Positions 17,338 to 26,143 of a DNA stretch of 34,133 nucleotides are shown here, piece after piece. A program made the translations under genes and the position numbers. The number at the start of each line of letters is the position of its first letter. The stretch's first letter is position 1. The notes under the pieces were generated by a model. It was not told the origin of the DNA. It made no database searches and saw only the letters and a list, made by a program, of their open reading frames with translations. Source of the DNA: Candidatus Didemnitutus sp. (GTDB taxonomy: Bacteria; Verrucomicrobiota; Verrucomicrobiia; Opitutales; Opitutaceae); contig JAUXXD010000138.1 in assembly GCA_030681265.1 (NCBI GenBank), positions 1 to 34,133 of the forward strand, in the 5' to 3' direction.

Positions 17338-18423
17338 TTAGAGGAATTTCGCCGTCGCGGCGTCGGCCCCGAGGCGCTTCAGGAGCGCCTTGATTTCCTG
17401 CGCGCGCTCTTTGGTGCACACGAGTGTGGCGTCGGCCGTGTGCACGACCACGAGATCGCTGGCACCAACGACCGCCGTGAGATGGCCGCTCGTGGAAACG
17501 ACGATGTTGTTCGCGCCGCCCTCGACCAGCGCGAGTCCGCGCAACACGTTTTGGGCGGCGTCAGCGGGAAAGTGATTCGCCACCGCCGGCCATGCGCCAA
17601 CGTCGTCCCAATCAAACGTCGCGGGCACCACGACGACGTTGGTCGATTTTTCCATCAACGCGTAGTCCACGGAAATTTTGGGCAGCGTCGGATAAACGGC
17701 CGCGAGCGCCTGCGGCCAATCCGTCTGCGCCACCGCTGTTTCGAGCGTCAGCAATTCCGCATACAGCGCCGGAGCGTGCGCGCGAAACGCCGCTTCCACC
17801 GACGACACACTCCAGATGAACATGCCCGCGTTCCAAAAGTAGCGGCCCGAATCGAGGTAACGTTGCGCCGTGGCGGCATCGGGTTTTTCCACGAAACGTT
17901 TCACCGCCATCACCTCGCGTCCGCCGACGGTGCGCCACGCGCCGCCTTGCTCAATGTAGCCGAAACCTGTCGCGGGCTCAGTCGGTTTGATCCCGAGCGT
18001 CACGAGCACCTCGGCACTGGCGGCCGCGGAAAACGCCACCTCGAGCAACGCCTGAAATTCCGCCGTGTTGTGAATCACATGATCCGCCGGCAACATCGCG
18101 TAGGTCGCACGGGGATTGCGCGCCTTGACGAGCAACATCGCCAAGCCGGTTGCCGCCGCCGTGTCGCGCCCCATCGGCTCGGCGACGAGATTGGCGTCGG
18201 GCAATTGCGGGCACGCCGCGCGCACGCCGGCGAGTTGCTCCGTCGTGGTGATGACGAAAATATTTTCCCGCGGCACGAAGCCGAGCACGCGATCCACCGT
18301 CTGCGTAAGCATCGGCGTTTCCCCGACGATCGGCAGCAGGTGCTTCGGCACCGAGTGGCGGCTGGCCGGCCAGAAACGCTCCCCGCGCCCACCCGCCATG
18401 ATAACAACAAATCGATCTGACAT
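17338..18423 (-). CDS. manC: Mannose-1-phosphate guanylyltransferase
   Basis: Makes GDP-mannose from mannose-1-phosphate and GTP for polysaccharide synthesis. 361 residues: the nucleotidyltransferase only, without the C-terminal isomerase half of bifunctional ManC/AlgA. VIMAGGRGERFWPASR near the N-terminus is the nucleotide-binding signature, followed by PKHLLPI. LPADHVI and GFGYIEQG, then VKRFVEKPD, WNAGMFIW and FDWDDVGAW, are in the order expected. ATG 18423 is chosen because the signature begins at residue 7; longer in-frame starts extend into the upstream promoter region. It is the probable first gene of the leftward chain and is divergent from the rhodanese gene by 88 bases. Confidence 0.95.
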   Translation of the reverse strand: MSDRFVVIMAGGRGERFWPASRHSVPKHLLPIVGETPMLTQTVDRVLGFVPRENIFVITTTEQLAGVRAACPQLPDANLVAEPMGRDTAAATGLAMLLVKARNPRATYAMLPADHVIHNTAEFQALLEVAFSAAASAEVLVTLGIKPTEPATGFGYIEQGGAWRTVGGREVMAVKRFVEKPDAATAQRYLDSGRYFWNAGMFIWSVSSVEAAFRAHAPALYAELLTLETAVAQTDWPQALAAVYPTLPKISVDYALMEKSTNVVVVPATFDWDDVGAWPAVANHFPADAAQNVLRGLALVEGGANNIVVSTSGHLTAVVGASDLVVVHTADATLVCTKERAQEIKALLKRLGADAATAKFL

Positions 18424-18511
18424 GCGGTAAACGATTCCCGTGGCCCTCCGTCCGTCAACGGCGAACTGGATTTGCTTTTCCGCGCTCGGTCGGCCTAATC
18501 GCGGCCCTGTC

Positions 18512-18832
18512 ATGTCCGTTCCCCACGAAATCGACGTCACCACCGCTGCCGCCATGCGCCAGCAAGGTGCCCGCCTGCTTGATGTGCGCGAAGCGAGCGA
18601 ACTCGCCGTTTGCCAACTGCCCGGCTGCTTACATGTGCCGATGGGCGAGATTCCGGCGCGCTTGACCGAATTCCCAGCGGACACTCCCCTGCTCGTGCTC
18701 TGTCATCACGGCGGCCGCAGTGCGCGGGTCACCCAGTTCTTGCGGGCCAACGGTTTCGACCAAGCCATCAACGTCGCGGGCGGCATCGACGCGTGGGCGC
18801 GGCAAATCGACCCCGGGCTGGCCCGTTATTGA
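18512..18832 (+). CDS. Single-domain rhodanese-like sulfurtransferase
   Basis: A 106-residue cytoplasmic protein with one rhodanese domain: LLDVREASELAVCQLPGCLHVP, then the active-site loop with Cys64 in VLCHHGGRSARV, and NVAGGIDAW near the end. It can carry a persulfide sulfur on Cys64. Such small proteins supply sulfur or act in redox and detoxification reactions; the acceptor here is unknown. The ATG at 18512 starts the domain; a longer in-frame version from 18440 would overlap the divergent promoter. The small basic gene follows after 69 bases with its own promoter. Confidence 0.93.
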   Translation: MSVPHEIDVTTAAAMRQQGARLLDVREASELAVCQLPGCLHVPMGEIPARLTEFPADTPLLVLCHHGGRSARVTQFLRANGFDQAINVAGGIDAWARQIDPGLARY

Positions 18833-18847
18833 GGTTCACCGCGAGGC

Positions 18848-18876
18848 TTGACTCGCACGCAACCTTCCCGACTAAT
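18848..18876 (+). promoter_or_regulatory. Promoter of the small basic gene (and perhaps rimO)
   Basis: TTGACT (18848-18853, 5 of 6) and ACTAAT (18871-18876, 4 of 6) are separated by exactly 17 bases. Transcription would begin near 18883, about 20 nt before the ATG at 18902. Confidence 0.55.
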
Positions 18877-18901
18877 CACCGTTCACTTACCTACCAACAC
18901 C

Positions 18902-19003
18902 ATGGGCAAACAATACAACAAGGTTATCAAAAAGAAACGCCGCGTCGCTTATCTCAAGCGCAAGAATGCCGCCGTCAACACGGCTCGCAGCAAGAAGAAG
19001 TAA
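18902..19003 (+). CDS. 33-residue highly basic small protein upstream of rimO
   Basis: A very short gene: ATG 18902 to TAA 19001-19003. The peptide starts MGKQYNKVIKKKRR and ends TARSKKK. Fourteen of 33 residues are Lys or Arg and none is acidic, so it should bind RNA or DNA and resembles very small ribosomal or ribosome-associated proteins in composition. Support for it being real: a near-consensus promoter ends 25 bases before it, the leader ACCAACACC directly before ATG matches that of the TonB receptor, and a perfect hairpin follows 26 bases after the stop. It lies just ahead of rimO, which modifies a ribosomal protein. I recognise no named family. The ribosomal idea is inference. Confidence 0.75.
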   Translation: MGKQYNKVIKKKRRVAYLKRKNAAVNTARSKKK

Positions 19004-19029
19004 ACGCGGCGCTCACCGCCCTTCCTTTC

Positions 19030-19058
19030 GCGCCCGCTCTCGCGGGCGCATTTCGTTT
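19030..19058 (+). terminator. Perfect hairpin between the basic small gene and rimO
   Basis: GCGCCCGC (19030-19037) and GCGGGCGC (19042-19049) pair over the loop TCTC and are followed by ATTTCGTTT. The structure ends 9 bases before the rimO ATG. It can serve as a terminator or attenuator for the short gene, or as a translation-control element for rimO. Confidence 0.65.
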
Positions 19059-20474
19059 ATGTCCATCAAAGTCAGCCTCATCTCCCTCGGGTGCGCCAAG
19101 AACCTCGTCGATAGCGAGATCATGGTCGGTCACCTGCACCAAGCCGGCATGGTGGTCATTCCCGAAGCGGAAAAGGCCGACGTCGTGATCGTCAACACGT
19201 GCTCCTTCATCGATTCGTCCAAGGAAGAGTCGATCGGTCACATTCTCGAAGTTCACCAAAACCGCGGCATGCGCAAACGCCGCCGCGAGCAGATTCTCAT
19301 CGTCGCGGGCTGCATGTCGCAGCGTTTCTCGAAGGATTTGCCCAGCGCGATGCCCGAAGTGGATGCCTTCATCGGTCTCGACCAGGTCACCCAGGTCGCA
19401 CCGATCATCGAGGGACTTGTCGCCAAGGAACGTGGTAAAAAGGACGCGCCGGCGAACTTCGTTGCCGGCCGCTCGACCTACATCCCCGACTACGACACGC
19501 CACGTTTCCGTCTCACCCCGAAACATTTTGCCTACATCAAGATCGCCGAAGGCTGCAACCACCCGTGCACCTTCTGCATCATTCCGCAGATCCGCGGACG
19601 CCACCGCAGCCGCACGGTCGATAGCGTCGTCGCCGAGGCGCGCCAGCTGGTCAAAGAAGGCGTGAAGGAAATCAATCTGATTTCCCAGGACACGACTTTC
19701 TTCGGGATGGACACGTGGGAACAGCGCCCGAACGCGCGCACGCCCGTCGATTCTACGCGCGGCACCGCCCTCACTACGCTTCTCCGCCAGCTCAACGCCA
19801 TCGAGGGTGATTTCTGGATTCGTCTGCTCTACACCCACCCCGCGCATTGGAGCGACGAGTTGATCCAGACCATTGCCGAGTGCCCAAAAGTTGCGCGTTA
19901 CATCGACATTCCGCTCCAGCACATCAGCGACCACATGCTCGGACTGATGCAGCGCGAGACGAGCGGTGATTACATCCGCGACCTCATCAAACGCATCCGC
20001 GCCGGCATCCCGGGCATCGCGATCCGCACCACCTTCATCGTCGGCTTCCCCGGCGAAACCGAGGCCGACGTCGACGAACTCTGCGCTTTCATTCGCGAAG
20101 CCAAGTTCGAGCGCCTGGGCGTTTTCCGCTACTCGCAAGAGGAGGGCACGCGCGCGTCGAAGATGGAGGAGCAGCTTCCGCCGAAGGTGAAGGAAGCGCG
20201 CTGGCACAAGACGATGGCGCTGCAACAGGAAGTCGCACGCGAAGTTTCCAAGAGCTATGTCGGCCGCAAACTCCGCGTGCTCGTCGAAGAACCCGGCGTC
20301 GCCCGTGGCGAAGCCGACGCCCCCGACATCGACGGCCGCGTTTACGTGCCCAAGAGCCTGCCGGTCAGCGAATTTGTCGACGTGACGATCAACGCGTTCC
20401 ACGACTACGACCTGCTCGCGTTGCCGAAGGGCGAAGAGCCCGTCGTTTACAAGATCGCGAAGCAGGCGCAGTAA
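19059..20474 (+). CDS. rimO: Ribosomal protein S12 methylthiotransferase RimO
   Basis: Radical-SAM enzyme that adds a methylthio group to an aspartate of ribosomal protein S12. 471 residues. The N-terminal UPF0004 domain carries three cluster Cys: C12 in SLGCAKNLVDSE, C48 in NTCSF and C85 in AGCMSQ. The radical-SAM motif CNHPCTFC is at 166-173 (C166, C170, C173). The C-terminal TRAM domain (about 400-465) binds RNA or protein. SLGCAKNLVDSE distinguishes RimO from tRNA-modifying MiaB. ATG 19059 directly precedes the conserved start; the frame extends upstream only through the small basic gene's region. There is no Shine-Dalgarno and a hairpin stands before the start. Confidence 0.96.
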   Translation: MSIKVSLISLGCAKNLVDSEIMVGHLHQAGMVVIPEAEKADVVIVNTCSFIDSSKEESIGHILEVHQNRGMRKRRREQILIVAGCMSQRFSKDLPSAMPEVDAFIGLDQVTQVAPIIEGLVAKERGKKDAPANFVAGRSTYIPDYDTPRFRLTPKHFAYIKIAEGCNHPCTFCIIPQIRGRHRSRTVDSVVAEARQLVKEGVKEINLISQDTTFFGMDTWEQRPNARTPVDSTRGTALTTLLRQLNAIEGDFWIRLLYTHPAHWSDELIQTIAECPKVARYIDIPLQHISDHMLGLMQRETSGDYIRDLIKRIRAGIPGIAIRTTFIVGFPGETEADVDELCAFIREAKFERLGVFRYSQEEGTRASKMEEQLPPKVKEARWHKTMALQQEVAREVSKSYVGRKLRVLVEEPGVARGEADAPDIDGRVYVPKSLPVSEFVDVTINAFHDYDLLALPKGEEPVVYKIAKQAQ

Positions 20475-20549
20475 GTCGGTCGCGTTAAGCGCGGTCCGGT
20501 TACGTCAGGTGCCACCGCTTAGTCTCTAGTCCGGCGCACCCACTCCGCG

Positions 20550-22016
20550 CTACGCGCGCGGCATGTCGGCGAATTGGCGAATGATGCCGTCGAACGATCC
20601 GTTGGTGAAAAACACCACGAGCTGCGCCTTCGTCGCCGCGTCTTTGGTATTCTCCACGAGGCGCTCCAGCAACGCGGCATTGGTCGGCGCGGCGTAACCG
20701 TGCACACCCTGCGCATCGAGAAACTGCACCAAGGCCTCCGTATCGAAGCGCTCCTCAGGTTTCAGTTTTTCGATGCGTGCGATCGGACCGAGATAAACTT
20801 CATCCGCTAGCGCGAGTGAGCGCATGAACGCACCTTGCATGACTTTCGTGCGCGACGTGTTACTGCGCGGTTCGAAGGCCGCATGAATCACGTGCTGCGG
20901 AAACCGCGCACGCAACGACTGCAACGTTTCCGACAGCGCCGTCGGGTGATGTCCGAAATCCTCCACGACCTTCATCATCGTCGTGTTGACCAGCATTTCC
21001 TGCCGCCGCTTCACGCCGCGAAACCGCCCCAGCACTTCCAAGTCGAGTAGCGCCTTGGCTCCGCCGTTTGTAATATAATACGTTACAAGTTCCGGTCCGT
21101 CGCCGGGGGCGAGCAACGCGAGTTGAGCGGCGGTGGCGGCCATCGCGGCGTTGCGGGCATTGTAGAGGCCGGGCTGGCTCCAACGCACGTTGTGCCACTT
21201 TGCCCCGCGCCAATGCAGCGTGAAACTCGCTCCGTCGGCGCGCTCGGCAAAATCAGTCAGGCGCACGTCGTTGTGCTCGCCCGTGCCAACACGCACGACG
21301 CGCGTCCACGAGAGATCGCCGAGGGCGCGCAAGTTGTCGTCATCGCCGTTGAGCACGATCCAGCCGTTGCGCGGCACGATGCGTGTGAGGTGCCGGAACG
21401 TGCGCTGCACATCCGCCAAATCACGGAAAATGTCCGCGTGGTCGAATTCGAGATTGTTCAACACCGCGACGTGCGGCGCATAGTGGATAAACTTGCTTCG
21501 CTTGTCGAAGAACGCGCTGTCGTATTCGTCGCCTTCGATCACAAATGGATCGCTCGGCGTGCCGAGATGGCTGCCGGTCGGCGGATCCTGAGGAACGCCA
21601 CCGATCAAGTAGCCGGGATCGCGGCCGTGTTCGCGGAGCAGAAACGCCGTCAGTGCCGTGGTCGTCGTTTTGCCATGCGTGCCGGCGATGACGAGATTCC
21701 GGCGACCGGCGAGCACGTGATCCGCCAGCAGTGCGGGGAGCGATGTGAAGGCGAGCGCGCGTGTGTCGAGCAACCATTCCACCTCGTCATTGCCCCGCGT
21801 CATGGCGTTGCCGATGACGACGAGGTCGGGCGCGAGTGCGGCGAGACGTTTAGCGTCGAAGCCTTCGTGCAAGGCGATGCCGGCCTCGGCGAGCACGGTG
21901 CTCATCGGCGGGTAAACATTCGCGTCGCAGCCGAGCACCTCGTGCCCCGCTGCGTGCGCCAAGAGCGCTGCGTGGCCCATCGCTGTCCCGCAAATCCCCA
22001 TGAAGTAGATTCTCAT
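20550..22016 (-). CDS. mpl: UDP-N-acetylmuramate:L-alanyl-gamma-D-glutamyl-meso-diaminopimelate ligase
   Basis: Reattaches recycled murein tripeptide to UDP-MurNAc, a peptidoglycan-recycling step in the cytoplasm. 488 residues. The N-terminal Rossmann segment MRIYFMGICGTAMG is followed by the ATP loop GTHGKTTT (112-119). The diagnostic GDEYDSAFFDKRSKF separates Mpl from MurC, with NLEFDHADIF after it. The C-terminal domain includes DFGHHPTA and ER-type AFEPRSNTSR. The start ATG 22016 sits at the first strand. It lies divergent from the M2 peptidase gene across 117 bases and converges on rimO. It implies meso-DAP peptidoglycan in this organism. Confidence 0.95.
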   Translation of the reverse strand: MRIYFMGICGTAMGHAALLAHAAGHEVLGCDANVYPPMSTVLAEAGIALHEGFDAKRLAALAPDLVVIGNAMTRGNDEVEWLLDTRALAFTSLPALLADHVLAGRRNLVIAGTHGKTTTTALTAFLLREHGRDPGYLIGGVPQDPPTGSHLGTPSDPFVIEGDEYDSAFFDKRSKFIHYAPHVAVLNNLEFDHADIFRDLADVQRTFRHLTRIVPRNGWIVLNGDDDNLRALGDLSWTRVVRVGTGEHNDVRLTDFAERADGASFTLHWRGAKWHNVRWSQPGLYNARNAAMAATAAQLALLAPGDGPELVTYYITNGGAKALLDLEVLGRFRGVKRRQEMLVNTTMMKVVEDFGHHPTALSETLQSLRARFPQHVIHAAFEPRSNTSRTKVMQGAFMRSLALADEVYLGPIARIEKLKPEERFDTEALVQFLDAQGVHGYAAPTNAALLERLVENTKDAATKAQLVVFFTNGSFDGIIRQFADMPRA

Positions 22017-22133
22017 GTTCGTCGCGCCGATGGTGCCGGCGCGTTGGCGAAGGGAAAGCGTTTTCCCGCCAATTGCGACTTGCGGTCGCGCCTTCGCGAT
22101 TGAGCCGGTGCGCGAATCGCCTACGGTGCCGCC

Positions 22134-23924
22134 ATGTTGAACGTTCGCTGGTCCCTGCGTTTCGCCCTGCTCTTGGTCTTCGGCTCCGCCGGTGCGCAGG
22201 CCGATACCAACCCCAACCAAGAGCGCGCCGACCGTTTCCTCGCGCTGGTAAACTCGGCCTACCAAGCCATCTCGACAGTGGAGGCAAATGCGATTTGGGA
22301 CGCATCCACCGACGTGTCACCCGTGCACGACGCCGCCGCGGAAACGGCCAGCCGCGCCCGCGCTGCGTTCATGGGTAATCCCACCTTGATCAAGGAGACG
22401 AAGACGCTGCTGCTCTTGCGCAAGGACCTCAACGCCACCACCACGCGCCAGCTCGAACGCTTGATTTTGATTTCGGCCGAGGGACCGATGACGAATCCTT
22501 CGCTCACGCGCGCCCGCATCGCTGCGGAGACCGCGCAGGCGTCCACGCTCAATAGCTTCGAATTCAAGTTGCACGGAAAGCCCGTCACGGTGAACGAAAT
22601 CGACAACTTGCTCGCCACGTCCGTCGATCTCGCGGAGCGACGCGCGGTGTGGGAAGCCTCGAAGGAGTCCGGCAAGGCGCTGAAAGAGGGCTTGGTTAAG
22701 TTGCGCGACCTGCGCAACGGCGTGGCGCAGGAAATGGGTTTCAACGACTACTTCGCGCTGCAGGTCGCAGGCTACGGCATGACGACCGAGGAGATGGTGC
22801 AGCTGAATAATGAGTTCATGCAGGTGCTGCGTCCGCTCTATTTGCACTTACACACGTGGGCGAAGCACGAGTTGGCGAAAAAGTTCAACCAGCCCGTTCC
22901 CAACCGCATCCCCGCGCATTGGATCAACAACCGCTGGTCGCAGGAGTGGGATGGTCTCGTCGCTGCCGCGGACCTCGAGAAATTTTTCAAAAACGCAGCG
23001 CCCGAATGGATCGCGAAAGTTTCCGAGGATTTCTATGTCGGACTTGGCTTTCCGGCATTGCCGCAAAGTTTCTGGGACAAGTCGGATTTGTTTCCGGTGC
23101 CCGCGGGCAGCACGCGCAAAAAGAACACCCACGCCTCGGCGTGGCATCTCGACCTCGAAAACGACCTGCGCTCATTGCAAAGCATCGAGTCCAACTCGTG
23201 GTGGTTTAACACGAATCACCACGAATTCGGCCACATCTACTACTTCATGGCCTACACCCGTCCCGAAGTGCCGCCGCTCCTGCGCACGGGGGCGAATCCG
23301 GCGTTTCACGAGGGTTTCGGCGAATTGACCGCGCTCGCCTCGGCGCAAGTCCCCTACTTGAAATCGCTCGGGGTGCTGCCAGCGGATTTTGTAGCGGACG
23401 AAACGGCTTTTCTCCTCAGCAATGCACTCGGCACCGGCATTCCGTTTATCTTCTGGGCCTCGGGCACGATGACGCATTGGGAGGCTGACATCTACGCAAA
23501 CCAGTTGCCGCCCGCGCAGTGGAACGCCCGCTGGTGGCACTACGTGCGCGAGTTCCAAGGCATCGAGCCGCCCAGTGCGCGTAGCGAGGAATGGTGCGAC
23601 GCCGCAACCAAAACGCACATCAACGACACTCCCGCCTACTACTATTCCTACGCCATTGCCCAGGTTTTCAAATTTCAACTGCACGACTACATCGCGCGGC
23701 ACATCCTCCACCAGCCGCCGCAATCCTGTAATTACGCCGGCAACAAGGCCGTCGGTGATTTCTTCCGTGGCATCATGGAAAAAGGCGCCGACACCGACTG
23801 GCGCACGTTGCTCAAGGAAGTCACGGGCGAGGAACTTTCCACTCGTGCCATGGTGGAATACTACGCGCCGCTGCTCGCGTGGCTCGAAGAGCAAAACCGC
23901 GGCCGCAAGATCGGCTGGGAGTAA
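22134..23924 (+). CDS. Exported M2-family (ACE-like) zinc dipeptidyl carboxypeptidase
   Basis: A 596-residue peptidase that would remove C-terminal dipeptides from peptides in the periplasm. The signal peptide covers residues 1-23 (FALLLVFGSAGAQA). The zinc site is H363-EFG-H367, with the third ligand E393 in NPAFHEGFGE; NHHEFGHIYYF and LRTGANPAFHE closely follow animal angiotensin-converting enzyme. WWFNTNHHEF precedes it. PAYYYSYAIAQVFKFQLHDYI near the C-terminus is also family-typical. The length fits one ACE-type domain. The next gene follows after 5 bases. Confidence 0.93.
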   Translation: MLNVRWSLRFALLLVFGSAGAQADTNPNQERADRFLALVNSAYQAISTVEANAIWDASTDVSPVHDAAAETASRARAAFMGNPTLIKETKTLLLLRKDLNATTTRQLERLILISAEGPMTNPSLTRARIAAETAQASTLNSFEFKLHGKPVTVNEIDNLLATSVDLAERRAVWEASKESGKALKEGLVKLRDLRNGVAQEMGFNDYFALQVAGYGMTTEEMVQLNNEFMQVLRPLYLHLHTWAKHELAKKFNQPVPNRIPAHWINNRWSQEWDGLVAAADLEKFFKNAAPEWIAKVSEDFYVGLGFPALPQSFWDKSDLFPVPAGSTRKKNTHASAWHLDLENDLRSLQSIESNSWWFNTNHHEFGHIYYFMAYTRPEVPPLLRTGANPAFHEGFGELTALASAQVPYLKSLGVLPADFVADETAFLLSNALGTGIPFIFWASGTMTHWEADIYANQLPPAQWNARWWHYVREFQGIEPPSARSEEWCDAATKTHINDTPAYYYSYAIAQVFKFQLHDYIARHILHQPPQSCNYAGNKAVGDFFRGIMEKGADTDWRTLLKEVTGEELSTRAMVEYYAPLLAWLEEQNRGRKIGWE

Positions 23925-23929
23925 AGACC

Positions 23930-24424
23930 ATGCCTCGTCTCTCCGGAATCTTCGCCCTCGGTTTCGCGCTCACGGCGATCGGATTTGCCGAAACGCCTCC
24001 GACCTGCCGCGTGAGCGACCTCGCGTGGCTGGCCGGACATTGGCGCGGCACACTCGCTTCGGGAGCGACATTCGATGCGCATTACACCGACACGACGGGC
24101 GGCACGGTCGTCGGCGCAAGCAAGGAAGTGCGCGGTGGACGCACGGTGGGCGTGGAACTGGAGTTGTTCTACGAGCGCGACGGCTCGGTGATTTACCAGC
24201 CATTCCCCAACGGCGTGAAGAGCGAACGGCACTTTCCGCTGCGGGAGCACGACGTCGCGGCGAACCGCGTGGTGTTCGAAAACCAGGAGCACGATTTCCC
24301 GCAGACGTTTAGCTTTCAGCGTCGCGATGCCGCCACGTTGGTCATCACGCTGCAAGGACCGGGCAAGAACGGTGCGTTGCGCGAAATCACTTACACGCTC
24401 GCGCGCGTGGTTGCGACGCCTTGA
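23930..24424 (+). CDS. Small exported DUF6265-like protein
   Basis: A 164-residue protein with a signal peptide (about residues 1-20, ending GFAETPP). The mature part begins with RVSDLAWLAGHWRG and continues with TGGTVVGASKEVRGG, then a chain of short beta strands (FYERDGSVIYQPFPNG, FENQEHDFPQTFSFQR). This is the pattern of DUF6265, small lipocalin-like beta-barrel proteins of unknown function. It starts 5 bases after the M2 peptidase stop and is surely cotranscribed; it could be a ligand-binding companion, which is a guess. ATG 23930 is chosen for the signal peptide and the spacing. Confidence 0.8.
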   Translation: MPRLSGIFALGFALTAIGFAETPPTCRVSDLAWLAGHWRGTLASGATFDAHYTDTTGGTVVGASKEVRGGRTVGVELELFYERDGSVIYQPFPNGVKSERHFPLREHDVAANRVVFENQEHDFPQTFSFQRRDAATLVITLQGPGKNGALREITYTLARVVATP

Positions 24425-24619
24425 GCGAATGGGGCCGGCGGGACACCCTGAATTCCGCTGCGATTCGTTTCCCATTTCCGGGAAAGTCTAATCCCGCCCC
24501 TGAACGAAACCGCGTTCAGCACTCGCGGGGATAAATTTGTTATACGCTTGCTTCCAATGTGTTAAAATAGTCCGGCTCACTGGCATGGCGGCTGCGAATA
24601 GGGAGTTATCTCGCCCCTC

Positions 24620-26116
24620 ATGCTCACTTTCCGGCGCCTCCTTATTCTCTCTTTTTTTTGTCGTGTGATCGCGTTGGCGACCGCGCAGACGGCGGCGCCC
24701 GGGCCAGAACGCCTCTCGCTCGATGATGCTGTGCGGCGTGCCGTAGCGAAGAACTTCACCATTCAGTCCGACTCCTATGATGTCGCTATCGCGAAGGCGC
24801 GCGTATTGGAGCAACTCGGCATTTTCGACCCGCAGCTCACCGGCAGTTTCACCTACCGCGAAAACGAAATCCCCGGCACCACGTTCACCGCCGGTCTGCG
24901 CGATTTCACGGTGTCGCAGTCCGACGATTACTCACTCGGCCTCGCCGGATTGTTGCCGTGGGGTATGACCTACACGTTGGGCGCCACGGCGAGCAACAGT
25001 CGCGGCACGTTCAATCTCTTCGCGGACAGTTACAGCACGTTCGCCGGCATCACGGCGCGGCAGCCGCTGTTGCGCGGCTTTGGTTTCGGCAACACGACGG
25101 CGCAAATCCGCATTGCGCAAACGAACCGGGCGATCACCGAGTGGCAATTCAAGCAGTCGGTCATCGATACCGTCACGCGCGTGATTTACGCGTATTACGA
25201 TTTGAACTTCGCCCATGCCTCGCTCCGCAGCGCGCAGCGTTCGCGCGAGTTGGCGGCGCAGTTACTCGATGAAAACGAAAAGCGTTTCCGCGTCGGGGCG
25301 ATGTCGGAGTTCGACGTCACCTCGGCCCGCTCCCGCTTAGCCAACCGCGAGGAAGGCATTCTCAATGCCGAGCGTTTTGTCCGTGAAGCGGGGAATGCGT
25401 TGAAGGCGCTCATCTCGGACGAACGCACGATGCGGTTGCACGAATGGCAAATTGAGATCGAGCCGATGATTACCCTGCCCTTCACCGTCGTCGATGCGCG
25501 ACTGGATTTCCAAGAGGCGCTGAAAAAGCGGCCCGACTATCAACAAGCGCAGTTGAATTTGAAACGCAGCGCAATTAACGCGCGTTACCAGCGCAACCAG
25601 CTCCTGCCCCGCGTCGATCTCGTGGGCAGCTACGGCTACAACGGCGTCGATCCTAGTCGCGCCACGGCGCAACGGCTCGTGCGCGACCAGGATCACCCCA
25701 ACTTCAGTTACGGCGTGCAGGTGACGATTCCGCTGACGTTTACGACGGAGCGTGGTCGCCATCGCGCCGCGAAATTTGGCCAGCGCCAAGCCGAGATCGA
25801 CCTCGCCCAAGTGGAGCAAAATATCGTCGTCGCCGTCGGCAACACCGCCGCCAACATCAGCACGACACACGCCCGCGTGGAGGCCGCCCGGCGCGCGCGC
25901 GAACTCGGCGAACAAACGCTCGATGCCGAGCAAAAGCGCCTGCGCGCGGGCACAGGTAATACGTTTTTCGTCGTCCAGCAGCAGGAGTTGCTCGCTTTCG
26001 TCGAAATCGCGGAATTGCGCGCCGAGGCGGATTATCGCAAGGCCGTCGCGGAATACGACCGGCAGCTCGGAATTACGCTGGAAAAGCTAAATATCAGCGT
26101 GGCTGCGCCGAAGTAA
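24620..26116 (+). CDS. TolC-family outer-membrane efflux protein
   Basis: A 498-residue outer-membrane channel component. The signal peptide is residues 1-23 (ending ALATAQ). Two TolC/OEP repeats follow: LSLDDAVRRAVAKNFTIQ starts the first helical half, and the second includes DFQEALKKRPDYQQAQLNLKRSAINARYQRNQLLPRV-type helices (about 300-345), ending in long coiled-coil helices. No membrane-fusion or inner-membrane pump gene lies beside it, so its partner is unknown. 195 bases separate it from the previous gene; there TAAAAT (24563-24568) looks like a -10 box but has no good -35. A strong terminator follows. Confidence 0.92.
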   Translation: MLTFRRLLILSFFCRVIALATAQTAAPGPERLSLDDAVRRAVAKNFTIQSDSYDVAIAKARVLEQLGIFDPQLTGSFTYRENEIPGTTFTAGLRDFTVSQSDDYSLGLAGLLPWGMTYTLGATASNSRGTFNLFADSYSTFAGITARQPLLRGFGFGNTTAQIRIAQTNRAITEWQFKQSVIDTVTRVIYAYYDLNFAHASLRSAQRSRELAAQLLDENEKRFRVGAMSEFDVTSARSRLANREEGILNAERFVREAGNALKALISDERTMRLHEWQIEIEPMITLPFTVVDARLDFQEALKKRPDYQQAQLNLKRSAINARYQRNQLLPRVDLVGSYGYNGVDPSRATAQRLVRDQDHPNFSYGVQVTIPLTFTTERGRHRAAKFGQRQAEIDLAQVEQNIVVAVGNTAANISTTHARVEAARRARELGEQTLDAEQKRLRAGTGNTFFVVQQQELLAFVEIAELRAEADYRKAVAEYDRQLGITLEKLNISVAAPK

Positions 26117-26143
26117 TCTTGGTGTTTGTTATGTGTGTGTCCA

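Noticed and set aside
18975-20402. 475-codon open frame antisense to rimO
   Set aside because: It mirrors rimO codons in a GC-rich genome, has low-complexity Asp/Arg/Ala content and no recognisable domain; rimO motifs are intact on the other strand.
24563-24568. TAAAAT as a defined TolC-gene promoter
   Set aside because: No acceptable -35 at 16-18 bases; mentioned only in the gene entry.
24620-26116. Part of an RND efflux operon
   Set aside because: No membrane-fusion or pump gene on either side; the gene has its own terminator.
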